A stretch of DNA of 64,000 nt, taken from the NCBI GenBank assembly GCA_945902805.1, contig CAMDMZ010000012.1:1-64000 (forward strand). The letters run 5' to 3'. The stretch comes from Propionivibrio dicarboxylicus (GTDB lineage: Bacteria; Pseudomonadota; Gammaproteobacteria; Burkholderiales; Rhodocyclaceae). The notes beneath the pieces are model-generated. The model was not told the origin of the DNA. It ran no database searches and saw only the letters and a program-made list of their open reading frames with translations. The translations under genes and the position numbers were made by a program. This document shows, piece by piece, positions 8,002 through 16,029 of this stretch. How positions within the stretch are numbered: the first letter of the stretch is position 1; every line of letters starts with the position of its first letter.

Positions 8002-9504
8002 TTACTGCGTTTGGATACGACCCCATTCGCGCTCGAATACGCGCACTAGATTTTGGCTGTCGAGACGGTTGGGCTCGGCTTCGACGCGAGCCATGTCCGG
8101 CGGGAACTGGAACAGCGAGGGCAGTGTTTCGCCGTTGAGGAAGCGCGTGGGGACGGCAATGGTGGCGGGCGCCTCATAGGCGGTGCGTCCGGCGAGAATG
8201 TAGCCCCATTCGCCAAAGCTTGGTACCAGTGCGTGATAAGGTGCCGTTTGCCAACCTGCGGCCTCCAGCGTGGTGACGATGGTCCAGAACGATTGCCGGG
8301 CGTAAAGCGGGGACGTGGCCTGCACGACAAGGCGCCCGTCGGCATTCAGGTGCCGCAGCAGCAGACGGTAGAAGGCGGTCGAGTAGAGTTTGCCAAGGCT
8401 GAAATTGGATGGATCGGGAAAGTCCGAAATGATGAAATCGAAGCTATCGGTGTTTTGCTCCAGCCATTGCAAGGCGTCGGCATTGACGACCTTGACCTTC
8501 GAATTCGTCAGTGCATCGCCGTTGATCTGACGCAGCAGCGGAGACTGCGAAAACAGCTCGGTCATGCGCGCATCCAGATCCACCAGGGTCACGGCGTCGA
8601 TCTGCGGATATTTCAGAATCTCTCGCACCGCCATGCCGTCACCGCCGCCCAGCACGAGCACGCGGCGGGCGTGCGGCAGCGTTGCCAGTCCGGGATGCAC
8701 CAGCGCTTCGTGGTAGCGGTATTCGTCGCGTGAGCTGAGCTGCAGATTGTGGTTGAGATACAGGCGCAACTCGTCACGCCAGCGGGTGACGACGATGCGC
8801 TGATACGGGCTGGATTCGGCATGGACGATGTTTTCGGCATAGAGGTTGGCTTCGGCCATATCGACGAAACGACCGGCGCCGATGAAGCCGGCAATCAGGA
8901 GTGCAGCGACTACGGCGCACTGCGCGCGCAGCGCTGTCGCCGGGCCAATCTGGGCGCGGAACAGCCATAAAGCCCAGATCGCCACCAGGACATTGAGAAA
9001 GCCAAACAGCAACGCCGAACGCACTAACCCGAGGTGTGGCGCCAAGACTAACGGGAACAGCAGCGACACCGCCAGCGCGCCGAGATAATCGACCGACAGC
9101 ACTTGCGATACCAGATCCTTGAACGCCACATCGCGTTTGAGAATGCGCATGATGAGCGGAATTTCCAGCCCGACCAGGATGCCGATCAGCAACACCAACC
9201 CGTAGAGTGCCAGACGGAACGGGCCTTCGTGCAAGGTAAATAGCAGGAACAACAGACCGGCCGACATGCCGCCAATGAAGCCGACCATCATTTCGATCTG
9301 GATGAACCGTACGAGCAACTGGCCGCCAACATGCTTCGATAGCCACGAGCCGATGCCCATGGCGAACAGATAGACACCGATCACGGTGGAAAACTGCGTC
9401 ACCGAATCGCCCAACAAATAGCTGGCGAGGGCGCCGGCGATCAGCTCATAGGCCAGCCCGCAGGAAGCGACGATGAAGACCGAGAACAGCAGCGGTCGTT
9501 GCAT
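8002..9504 (-). CDS. Membrane-anchored spermidine-synthase-like aminopropyltransferase
   Basis: This protein has 500 residues. The N-terminal ~210 residues form about seven membrane helices (LLFSVFIVASCGLAYELIAG onward). The C-terminal half is a Rossmann-fold polyamine synthase-like domain with VLVLGGGDGMAVREIL (decarboxy-SAM loop), VTLVDLDARM, VNADALQWL and FDFIISDFPDPSN (catalytic-Asp region). Fused forms like this are widespread, and their product is often uncertain. It is the last gene of a tight run with DUF4178, SPFH and DUF350 genes. That association recurs in bacterial genomes (compare the E. coli yjfIJKLM-type group) and points to a membrane-associated role rather than bulk spermidine synthesis. 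Confidence 0.85.
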   Translation of the reverse strand: MQRPLLFSVFIVASCGLAYELIAGALASYLLGDSVTQFSTVIGVYLFAMGIGSWLSKHVGGQLLVRFIQIEMMVGFIGGMSAGLLFLLFTLHEGPFRLALYGLVLLIGILVGLEIPLIMRILKRDVAFKDLVSQVLSVDYLGALAVSLLFPLVLAPHLGLVRSALLFGFLNVLVAIWALWLFRAQIGPATALRAQCAVVAALLIAGFIGAGRFVDMAEANLYAENIVHAESSPYQRIVVTRWRDELRLYLNHNLQLSSRDEYRYHEALVHPGLATLPHARRVLVLGGGDGMAVREILKYPQIDAVTLVDLDARMTELFSQSPLLRQINGDALTNSKVKVVNADALQWLEQNTDSFDFIISDFPDPSNFSLGKLYSTAFYRLLLRHLNADGRLVVQATSPLYARQSFWTIVTTLEAAGWQTAPYHALVPSFGEWGYILAGRTAYEAPATIAVPTRFLNGETLPSLFQFPPDMARVEAEPNRLDSQNLVRVFEREWGRIQTQ

Positions 9505-9506
9505 TG

Positions 9507-9650
9507 CTATTTATGGAAAGCTCGCGCAGCGCTCAGATTGCGTACCGCTTCTGGTTTGGCATCGTCGGAAAACAGGCTCCAGCCCTGGTACTGGGCATAG
9601 TTGAAGAGTCCCATGGCAGCGACGGCAAGGATCAGGTAGGCGCGTGACAT
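9507..9650 (-). CDS. 47-residue single-span membrane peptide
   Basis: This small frame starts at an ATG that shares one base with the DUF4178 stop (TAATG), and its stop lies two bases before the aminopropyltransferase start. The coupling on both sides makes it a real operon gene despite its size. It begins MSRAYLILAVAAMGLFNYAQ, one short membrane helix, followed by a polar tail YQGWSLFSDDAKPEAVRNLS. No family is recognised. A small subunit or regulator of the membrane complex encoded by its neighbours is a reasonable guess only. Confidence 0.7.
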   Translation of the reverse strand: MSRAYLILAVAAMGLFNYAQYQGWSLFSDDAKPEAVRNLSAARAFHK

Positions 9651-11584
9651 TAGTCGTCGTCTCCTGAGCTGTCGTCCACGCTGGGGATCAATCCGTTCTG
9701 GTCGTAGTCGGCGTTGGCCCAGCGCGCCGTTTCAAAAGCGGCGATGCGATAGCGGGTGATCAGCGGGAAGACCAGCAGGAAGACCAGCAAGAAGAAGAAG
9801 TTGCTCCACGGCGTCGGGTTGCGCACCACGCGCACGGTATCCGCCACCGCCGCACGGTTTTCGTCCGACATTTCCGGGTCGATCACGAGGTAGTAATCGC
9901 CAGCGGGCACGTCGCGGAACACCAGTTCGCGCGACTTATCGCCCTCGCTCCAGCTTTCACCGCCATCGACGCCATGCCAGTAGGAAAGCTCGGTGCTCGT
10001 GGTCCAGGCGCGACCCGTGGCCTGATCCACCAACGCAATATTGAGGCCAACCCAGTTGTTGCTGAGATCAGTGTCGTGGCGCAGGGCTAGACTGCGCGTC
10101 GACTGGTCAAGGTGGAAGCTGGGCGTGGTGATGGCTTCCTCCTTGTCCTGCGAATACACCACTTTCTGCTCCACCAGCGTGCGCCCGCCAACGATCACCC
10201 AGAGCAATTGCAAGACGATGGCGAGTAAGGCGAATTGCCAGAAGCGGCGGAACATCGGGGCATGACTCTGGCGCCGCGGATTGGGTTGGTTGGCGCCAAT
10301 GCCACGTGGTTCCGGTAGTGCGGCCGGCAACGTGAAGGCGGCTGCGAGCTCTTCGCGGGTCAGATATTCGCCTAATGACCAGGTGGTCTCATTGTTGCCA
10401 CTTTCGCGCGAGAGCATGCGCGGTGGTCCGACGAAGTCGACCGTGTCCCAGGTTTCGCCGAGCTTCACTTTCCAGTTGAATTCGCCAAGCACAAACGTGG
10501 TTTTCGCCTCGCCGCTGGAAAACCGGACAAACGTGTCGCCGTCATGCCGTACCGAGGGCATGCCATTGCTGTAACTGGGCGGTTTGCTCAGCGGCGTCAC
10601 CCAGTTCCAGTGGCGTTCGGCTTCGACCAGCCAGCGGAAGCCGGCCGTAGGGTGATGCAGAAGGTATTCCTGCCACGGGTAATCGACGCCTTCTGCCGTG
10701 ATCACGCGCTGCTGGAAGCCGATCACCGTCCATTCCTGATTTCCGAAGCGGGCAACACTGCCAATGGGAATCAGCGGCAGGACGCGCTCGCTTTCCTGCA
10801 CGCGCTTGAGCACCTTCAGACTATCGTTGTTCGCGTCAAGCAGACTCAGACAGGACGGGCAAGCGACGCGCTGGATGCTCTGGTCGTGCAGTGTGATCGC
10901 GCTGCCGCATTGCGGGCAGGCGAGCGCCTTGACCGGCCCGGCGGAACGAGTGGGCGTACCTTGGCGCAGATTGGTGAGATTGAGTTCGGCGAAATTCACC
11001 GATTCGCCGATGAACAGCAGCGGTGTTGTTTCCGAATAGTCGATGGAGGCAAAACCGCCGCTGTCGTCGGTGGTGCGTAGATCGATCAATTCGGCCGGAT
11101 AGCCGGCGCCAAAGGCGAAAGGCAGCTCGCCTTCACCGGCAATGCAGAGCGCTTCTTCACGGTTGGTGACGACCCAGTCGCGGCTGGCGAGTTGGATGGA
11201 CTGGTCGAGTGGCAGCTCCGCATACGGCGGAATGGTGGTCGCCGGGGGCGTCAGGAAAGTTAGTACGTACTCACCATTGGCGTCCGAAAGCCAGGCACCA
11301 CGCTGGTCATCGAACAGGATGTGCCATTCGTTCCATAGCCCCGCCTCGTACTTGAGCTGGATGCGGCCGATGAGGGCGAAATGCACGCCCTTGTAACGCC
11401 CTTCGCTGCCCAGTTGCAGCGGCGAGGCATCGACCAGCAAGTCGGCCATGCGGCCGAGGTTCTCCAGATCGGCGCCGTGCCGCACCAGCGTGCTGCGGCA
11501 GAAGCCACACACGGCATGGAACGAGGCGGTCGATTTGAAGTCGACCGGCGCGCCGCAGGAAGGACAGGCAGCCGAGAACGGCAT
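9650..11584 (-). CDS. DUF4178 protein with two zinc ribbons and C-terminal membrane helices
   Basis: This 644-residue protein has two zinc-ribbon-like CxxC pairs near the N-terminus (CPSCGAPVDF...CGFC) and another set near residue 225 (CPQCGSAITL...CPSC). These alternate with two beta-rich DUF4178 domains, recognisable by W/Y-rich strands such as EWTVIGFQQR and DYPWQEYLLHH. The C-terminal part holds two membrane helices (FALLAIVLQLLWVIVGG and FFFLLVFLLVFPLIT) around an extracytoplasmic beta domain, and an acidic tail. DUF4178 proteins are of unknown biochemical function but co-occur with SPFH, DUF350 and aminopropyltransferase genes, as here (gaps of 9 bases or less). Confidence 0.85.
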   Translation of the reverse strand: MPFSAACPSCGAPVDFKSTASFHAVCGFCRSTLVRHGADLENLGRMADLLVDASPLQLGSEGRYKGVHFALIGRIQLKYEAGLWNEWHILFDDQRGAWLSDANGEYVLTFLTPPATTIPPYAELPLDQSIQLASRDWVVTNREEALCIAGEGELPFAFGAGYPAELIDLRTTDDSGGFASIDYSETTPLLFIGESVNFAELNLTNLRQGTPTRSAGPVKALACPQCGSAITLHDQSIQRVACPSCLSLLDANNDSLKVLKRVQESERVLPLIPIGSVARFGNQEWTVIGFQQRVITAEGVDYPWQEYLLHHPTAGFRWLVEAERHWNWVTPLSKPPSYSNGMPSVRHDGDTFVRFSSGEAKTTFVLGEFNWKVKLGETWDTVDFVGPPRMLSRESGNNETTWSLGEYLTREELAAAFTLPAALPEPRGIGANQPNPRRQSHAPMFRRFWQFALLAIVLQLLWVIVGGRTLVEQKVVYSQDKEEAITTPSFHLDQSTRSLALRHDTDLSNNWVGLNIALVDQATGRAWTTSTELSYWHGVDGGESWSEGDKSRELVFRDVPAGDYYLVIDPEMSDENRAAVADTVRVVRNPTPWSNFFFLLVFLLVFPLITRYRIAAFETARWANADYDQNGLIPSVDDSSGDDD

Positions 11585-11593
11585 GATGGAGTG

Positions 11594-12655
11594 TTAGGCC
11601 AGTTTGCTCAGCAGCTCGGCTTTCTTGGCGTCGAATTCGGCCTGCGACAGGATGCCCTTGCCGACCAGTCCGTGCAGTTTTTCCAGCGTGGCGACAATGT
11701 CGTCGGCCGATACGGCGGCGGCCGGAGCCTGTACAGAAAAAGTCGGTGCCGGCGGGACGGCGGCAGGCGCGGCAACGGGTGTGGCGGCGGGATTCAACGC
11801 CCCCGCCATGGCGCCGGCGATCTGTTGTCCCATGCCAAAGCCGACGCCAACCCCGGCGCCGAGCCCGGCCAGGCCGCCCTCGTTCTGCGCCGCCAGCGGG
11901 ATCGCTTCGGCGGTCTGGAACTGCGTGTAGGCTTGCATGCCGCCCATCATGTTCACGCCGATGCGCTTGTCTAGCATGGCTTGCAGCTCTTCGGGCAGCG
12001 AGATGTTCTGCACGTTGAAGCTGTCGAGGGCGAGGCCGTAACCGGCAAACAGGGGCTCGACCTTGGTCCGTAGCGCGGCGCCGAATTCAACCTGGTTCGC
12101 AGCCATGTCGATGAAAGGCGTGCCGGATTCGCCGAAGATGTCGGCAATGTGACCGACGATGGTGTTGCGCAACTGGCCTTCCAGGTCTTCGCTGGAGTAG
12201 CGTTCAAGCGTGCCCGAAATCGCCATATGGAACAGCCGCGGATCGGTGATGTGATAGGCGTAGATGCCAAAGGCGCGCAAACGCACCATGCCGAAATCCT
12301 TGTCGCGGATGGTGATCGGATTCGGCGTGCCCCACTTGCGATCGAGCTTCTGGCGCGTGCTGAAGAAATACACATCGCTCTTGAACGGAGATTCGAACAG
12401 CTTGTCCCAGTTTTGCAGGTAGGTCAGCACCGGCATCGTCTGCGTGGTCAGCTTGTACATGCCGGGGCCGAAGACATCAGCCACCTTGCCCTCGTTCACG
12501 AATACCGCCATCTGCGATTCACGCACGGTGAGACTGGCACCATACTGGATCTCGAACTCGGCCATGGGGAAACGCCAGGCCATGGTTTGATCGTCATCCT
12601 CGGTCCATTGGATGATGTCGATGAACTGCTTCTTGATGAAATCCATGAGCGCCAT
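11594..12655 (-). CDS. SPFH/band-7 'virion core'-type protein with SHOCT tail
   Basis: This 353-residue protein starts at MALMDFIKKQFIDIIQW; a longer upstream frame would run through the neighbouring gene. Residues up to about 250 form an SPFH-like domain of the YdjI/virion-core class (SQMAVFVNEGKVADVFGPGM, LRAFGIYAYHITDP). A glycine/alanine-rich segment follows, then a C-terminal SHOCT motif (VATLEKLHGLVGKGILSQAE). SPFH proteins assemble membrane-associated oligomers. The proline-rich linker before SHOCT is a translated copy of the dispersed 25-bp repeat (AVPPAPTF). It is encoded between DUF350 and DUF4178 genes with gaps of 9-11 bases. Confidence 0.88.
   Translation of the reverse strand: MALMDFIKKQFIDIIQWTEDDDQTMAWRFPMAEFEIQYGASLTVRESQMAVFVNEGKVADVFGPGMYKLTTQTMPVLTYLQNWDKLFESPFKSDVYFFSTRQKLDRKWGTPNPITIRDKDFGMVRLRAFGIYAYHITDPRLFHMAISGTLERYSSEDLEGQLRNTIVGHIADIFGESGTPFIDMAANQVEFGAALRTKVEPLFAGYGLALDSFNVQNISLPEELQAMLDKRIGVNMMGGMQAYTQFQTAEAIPLAAQNEGGLAGLGAGVGVGFGMGQQIAGAMAGALNPAATPVAAPAAVPPAPTFSVQAPAAAVSADDIVATLEKLHGLVGKGILSQAEFDAKKAELLSKLA
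11737..11761 (+). repeat. Dispersed 25-bp repeat, copy 2 (inside SPFH gene)
   Basis: A5 + GTCGGTGCCGGCGGGACGGC, one base from consensus. Translated on the gene's strand as A-V-P-P-A-P-T-F in the linker between the SPFH domain and the SHOCT tail. Confidence 0.85.
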
Positions 12656-12666
12656 GAGAGGTCTCC

Positions 12667-13071
12667 TTAATAAGTCATGCAGGCGGCGTTGATCACGCCG
12701 ACGGTGAGCGAAAGTGCCGCGAGGAAGGTGGCCGGCGCGACACGTCCGGCGGGAATGTCGTCGGTCAGGTGTGGCAAGGCGAAGCGGGCAATGTAGTACG
12801 CGGCGAGTTGGACCACGCCGGCAACGACGCCCCACGCCGCCAGGTCAAGCAAGGTGTCGCTATGGGCAATAACATTGGCGATCGGCAGGGCAAAGCCGAG
12901 CAGCGTGCCAGAAAGCGAAATTGCCGCCGCCGTATTGCCGCTGCGAATCAGGGTGATTTCCTGGTACGGCGTAATGTTGATGTAGATCAGCAGGAAGAAG
13001 CCCAGCAGCGCGACGGAAATGCCGAAGTAGGCGAGAAAATTGGGCAGCATGGCAAAGAAGTGGGCAGGCAT
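12667..13071 (-). CDS. DUF350 family integral membrane protein
   Basis: This 134-residue protein has four predicted membrane helices (about 8-30, 48-68, 74-98, 110-132) and the DUF350 layout. That includes a TPYxE segment after helix 1 (ITPYQEITLIRSGN) and ISLSGTLLGFALP. The family (E. coli YjfL-like) has no proven activity. It lies in the operon between coaX and the SPFH gene, separated by 9 and 11 bases. A membrane partner of the SPFH and DUF4178 proteins is the likely role. Confidence 0.88.
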   Translation of the reverse strand: MPAHFFAMLPNFLAYFGISVALLGFFLLIYINITPYQEITLIRSGNTAAAISLSGTLLGFALPIANVIAHSDTLLDLAAWGVVAGVVQLAAYYIARFALPHLTDDIPAGRVAPATFLAALSLTVGVINAACMTY

Positions 13072-13080
13072 GGGGTCTCC

Positions 13081-13809
13081 TCAGTGATGCGGTACGCCGG
13101 GTGCACAATGTAAGGCATATTGCGCCAGGCCGTCGAGTACCAGATTCTCCACCGAACGACAGGGGAATGGAATATGTGGCGCCAGTTCAGCGGCAGCGCC
13201 ACCGGAAAGCAGCACCGTGGCATCGGGATCGAGCGCGACGCGCATGCGCTCGATGGCGCCCAGGGTGGCGTGCAGACTGCCGCTGACAATGGCGTCGTCG
13301 GTGTTGTCCGGGATTTCACGGTAGTGACCTTGAGCGACGGGCAAGTTGGCGGTGTCGCGGGCGAGCGCGGCGCGCATCAGGCGCAAGCCGGGCAGGATCA
13401 GGCCGCCACGAAAATGGCCGCTGGCATCGAGAGCATCGATGGTCGTTGCAGTACCGGCCATCGCGACGACGACGTGGCCAGCGTGCTGCCCACGAGCACC
13501 GATCAGCGCCGCCCAGCGGTCGGCCCCGAGTTGTGTCGGGCGCGCATATCCGTTGCTGACACCGCACATGGCGGCACTGCTGGTCAGCCAGTGCAGCGGA
13601 GCGCCAAGTTCGTTGGCAAGCGCTTCGATGGACCGCCTTATCGTGTCGCCGGCCACATTGCAGGCCACCATTTGCGTCGGTCGGAGCGACAAGCGTGTCG
13701 CGATGCCGGCCAGCGCAGCGTAATCGAGTGCCTCCTGGTGCAACCAACCGGCGCCATCATGCAGACCCCACTTGAGCCGCGTGTTGCCGGCGTCGAGACA
13801 GAGAATCAT
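13081..13809 (-). CDS. coaX: Type III pantothenate kinase
   Basis: This 242-residue cytoplasmic enzyme phosphorylates pantothenate, the first step of coenzyme A synthesis. It shows the ASKHA-fold phosphate-1 motif (CLDAGNTRLKWG, residues 4-15), the pantothenate-binding GADRWAALIGARG and the later GTATTIDAL motif typical of CoaX. Its ATG overlaps the birA stop (ATGA), the common betaproteobacterial birA-coaX arrangement. The length is normal for the family. The essential metabolic pair heads the operon that continues into DUF350, SPFH and DUF4178 genes, which may only share the promoter. Confidence 0.95.
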   Translation of the reverse strand: MILCLDAGNTRLKWGLHDGAGWLHQEALDYAALAGIATRLSLRPTQMVACNVAGDTIRRSIEALANELGAPLHWLTSSAAMCGVSNGYARPTQLGADRWAALIGARGQHAGHVVVAMAGTATTIDALDASGHFRGGLILPGLRLMRAALARDTANLPVAQGHYREIPDNTDDAIVSGSLHATLGAIERMRVALDPDATVLLSGGAAAELAPHIPFPCRSVENLVLDGLAQYALHCAPGVPHH

Positions 13810-14639
13810 GTCGCGCTCCGGAGAGACACTTCGCCGGACAATACGCGTTCAATGCGTCCGTCAAATTCGAACAGCAAAGCGCCATCGACATCGACACCGC
13901 GACAGATGCCGTCACACGCCGGTGCGAAGTCAGAAAGCAGGCGTATCGGGTGATTCTGGAAGGCGTGGTACGTCAGCCATTCGGCGCGCAGACCGGCAAA
14001 CCCGGATGTGGCGAACTGCCCAAGGGTGTGCAACAGTTCGTGTAAGAGCGCGGCCAACAGCAGATCCGATTCTGTGGCGACGGGCAACGCGGCAGCCGTG
14101 GCGCGAATCTCGTCGGGCAGGTCAGGCGGCAAGCGCCGGTTGATGCCGATGCCGATCACCGCCGCATGTGGCGCGCCGGGCAAGAGCTCAATCAAAATTC
14201 CGCCGAGCTTGCGGCCGTCGATCAGGATGTCGTTCGGCCATTTGAGCTGCACAGGAGGTCTAAGCGTGGTCTCAAGCGCCGTCTCGCCAGTCCCGAAAAG
14301 GGGATTTCCTTCGGTCACGCCGACTTTTTCAATGGCGCGGGCGACCGCCAGCCCGACCGCCAGTGACAAGCCGGCGGGTGAGGTTCGCGGCGCAAAACGC
14401 CAGAACAACGAAAACGTCAGCGAATCGCCCGGTGCCGAAATCCACACGCGTCCACGCCGACCGCGTCCCGATGTCTGGGCTTGCGCGATGAGGACCGATC
14501 CGGACGGAGCGCCACGCTCGGCGCGCGACTGGAGCAGCGTATTGGTCGAATCGCATTCCGCAACGACATCGATGTCGAAGCGACGCGCCTCGTTGCCGAG
14601 CTGGGTAGCAATCGTAGCAATATCAAAACTGGCGGGCAT
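13806..14639 (-). CDS. birA: Biotin--[acetyl-CoA-carboxylase] ligase with an unusual insertion
   Basis: This 277-residue single-domain biotin protein ligase lacks the N-terminal DNA-binding domain. Biotin/ATP-binding motifs are clear: CDSTN, GRGRRGRVW and KWPNDILIDGRKLGGILIE. It activates biotin to biotinyl-AMP and transfers it to the carboxylase carrier protein. Between helix VARAIEKVG and strand VQLKWPNDI, where homologues have only a few residues, this protein carries an extra segment of about 25 residues (VTEGNPLFGTGETALETT). That segment is encoded by an extended form of the dispersed repeat. The insertion keeps the frame, so the protein is probably still made; its effect on activity is unknown. 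Confidence 0.92.
   Translation of the reverse strand: MPASFDIATIATQLGNEARRFDIDVVAECDSTNTLLQSRAERGAPSGSVLIAQAQTSGRGRRGRVWISAPGDSLTFSLFWRFAPRTSPAGLSLAVGLAVARAIEKVGVTEGNPLFGTGETALETTLRPPVQLKWPNDILIDGRKLGGILIELLPGAPHAAVIGIGINRRLPPDLPDEIRATAAALPVATESDLLLAALLHELLHTLGQFATSGFAGLRAEWLTYHAFQNHPIRLLSDFAPACDGICRGVDVDGALLFEFDGRIERVLSGEVSLRSAT
14278..14329 (-). repeat. Split (long) form of the dispersed repeat inside birA
   Basis: On the minus strand A5-GTCGG lies at one end and CTGGCGAGACGGC at the other, matching the two halves of the 25-bp unit but separated by extra sequence (52 bp in total). The insert contains a potential stem CCGAA/TTCGG extended by GG/CC with a two-base bulge. This is the only long copy in the window. 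Confidence 0.6.
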
Positions 14640-14688
14640 GAAACTGGCGGATATACTGAAGGTCCGATTATGCTAACGCGAGTGGGCC

Positions 14689-15492
14689 ATGTTCGCCGGA
14701 TTTGCTGATCTCATTGTGTACCTCGTCGAGCCCTCCGCCATGCAGGCGAAGATCGTTACCGCCCTGCTCGGCAAACTCGATGTGCGTAATGTGCAGCGCT
14801 TCGAAACTGCCGGCGCCATGTTTGACCAGCTCAAGGAATCCCTGCCCTCGCTGGTCATCAGCGCGCTCTACCTGCCTGACATGCAGGGTACAGATCTGGT
14901 GCAGCGCCTGCGTGCAGATGCCGCCACCGAACATACGCCCTTCATTTTGATCTCCAGCGAAACGCGGCCGCAGGTGCTTGATCCGGTGCGTCAATCCGGC
15001 GTTTGCGGCATTTTGCCGAAGCCGTTTAGCGAAGCCCAATTGCGCACGGCCTTGCGCGCCACGCTCGATTACCTCGACAGCGATGCCAATCTGGATGTGG
15101 ATCCGGTAGAACTCGACGCCATCAAGGTGCTGGTGGTGGACGACAGCCCGAGCGCGCGAAAATTCATCCGCCGCGTGCTGGAAAATCTCGGCGTGCGTCA
15201 CTTTCTCGAAGCCGAGAATGGCCGCCAGGCCATTGAGGTACTAGCCGAGGCAATGGTAGATTTGGTTGTCACCGACTACAACATGCCGGAAATGGACGGC
15301 AAAGGCTTGGTCGATCACATTCGTCAAAAGAGCTGGCAAAACTCCGTGCCCATCTTGATGGTGACCAGCGAAAGCGACGAAGGTCGATTGGCGGCGGTCG
15401 AAGAAGCGGGCGTCTCGGGGATTTGCGACAAGCCTTTCGAGCCGGCGACGGTCAAGGCGCTGCTGAACAACATTCTGCGGGCAGCAAATTGA
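14689..15492 (+). CDS. Tandem receiver-domain (REC-REC) response regulator
   Basis: This 267-residue protein is made of two CheY-like domains and no output domain. The first (about 8-122) has lost key residues: VEPS replaces the acidic DD pocket, and the phosphorylatable Asp position reads Ala (SALYLPDMQG). The second (about 143-265) is intact, with VVDDSPSARK, VVTDYNMPEMDG (phospho-Asp) and the conserved Lys in CDKPFEP. A likely role is as a phosphorylated adaptor acting by protein interaction, possibly on chemotaxis or the kinases nearby. It is transcribed divergently from birA with about 50 bases between. Confidence 0.88.
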   Translation: MFAGFADLIVYLVEPSAMQAKIVTALLGKLDVRNVQRFETAGAMFDQLKESLPSLVISALYLPDMQGTDLVQRLRADAATEHTPFILISSETRPQVLDPVRQSGVCGILPKPFSEAQLRTALRATLDYLDSDANLDVDPVELDAIKVLVVDDSPSARKFIRRVLENLGVRHFLEAENGRQAIEVLAEAMVDLVVTDYNMPEMDGKGLVDHIRQKSWQNSVPILMVTSESDEGRLAAVEEAGVSGICDKPFEPATVKALLNNILRAAN

Positions 15493-15614
15493 TGCGGGAT
15501 CGGCGGGTTTAGACGCCGCCGACTACTCCCACTGCCGGCCGCCGCGCATACTGCGCCATCCAGCGCCATCCAGGGCGTTTTCGCGTTGCGTTATCTACTC
15601 CCCCAGGAATCATC

Positions 15615-15818
15615 ATGACGATTTGCCCGATTGCCATTGTTGCCGGTTGCGCCAAATGCCCGGCTTTCAAGATCTGTCCGCTTAAGGGCGTGCTCGGCGA
15701 CAAGCCGCCGGTCGCTGACATCAAACTGGAAGCAAAGACCAAGACCAAGACCAAGACCAAGGCCAAGGCCAATGCGCCGGCAAAACCCAAACGCAAGGTG
15801 GCCAAGAAGCAAGGCTAA
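15615..15818 (+). CDS. Small cysteine-containing protein with Lys-rich repeat tail
   Basis: This 67-residue frame starts at an ATG preceded by AGGA. The N-terminal part has four cysteines (CPIAIVAGCAKCPAFKICP) in a spacing that could bind metal or a cluster. The C-terminal half is lysine/alanine-rich (KTKTKTKTKAKAN...) and encoded by a run of AAGACC/AAGGCC hexamers. The tail would be very basic and could bind nucleic acid or acidic proteins. No function is known to me. The start and Cys-rich half look like a conserved small protein rather than a chance frame. Confidence 0.6.
   Translation: MTICPIAIVAGCAKCPAFKICPLKGVLGDKPPVADIKLEAKTKTKTKTKAKANAPAKPKRKVAKKQG
15735..15770 (+). repeat. Six tandem hexamers (AAGACC x4, AAGGCC x2)
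   Basis: The perfect and near-perfect 6-bp units encode the KT/KA dipeptide run of the small lysine-rich protein. Slippage would change the tail length by two residues without shifting the frame. Confidence 0.85.
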
Positions 15819-15869
15819 GGCAACGCAACGGCCCATCCGGGCCGGATAGTTCGCCGTCGCGGATCGATA

Positions 15870-16029
15870 TCAGAAATCGATGCCTAGGCGCACGTAGTAA
15901 TACGCGCCGTTGTACCCGAACGGTGCGTATTGGGAATATTGCACCACCTTGCCTGATCCCATCAGACTGTCGTCAGACTGGCCCCATTCCCGGTAGAAGG
16001 TTCCGTCGAAGGCGGCACGCGATTGATTC
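15870..16029 (-). pseudogene. C-terminal remnant of an outer-membrane beta-barrel protein
   Basis: The minus strand between the kinase stop and about 15870 reads RAAFDGTFYREWGQSD, GSGKVVQYSQYAPFGYNGAY and YYVRLGIDF followed by a stop. Alternating aromatic and hydrophobic residues and a C-terminal Phe are the hallmarks of the last strands of an outer-membrane barrel. No start, signal peptide or upstream strands exist, because the hybrid kinase gene abuts it. It appears to be a remnant left when neighbouring DNA was replaced. The family cannot be named from 50 residues. Confidence 0.55.
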
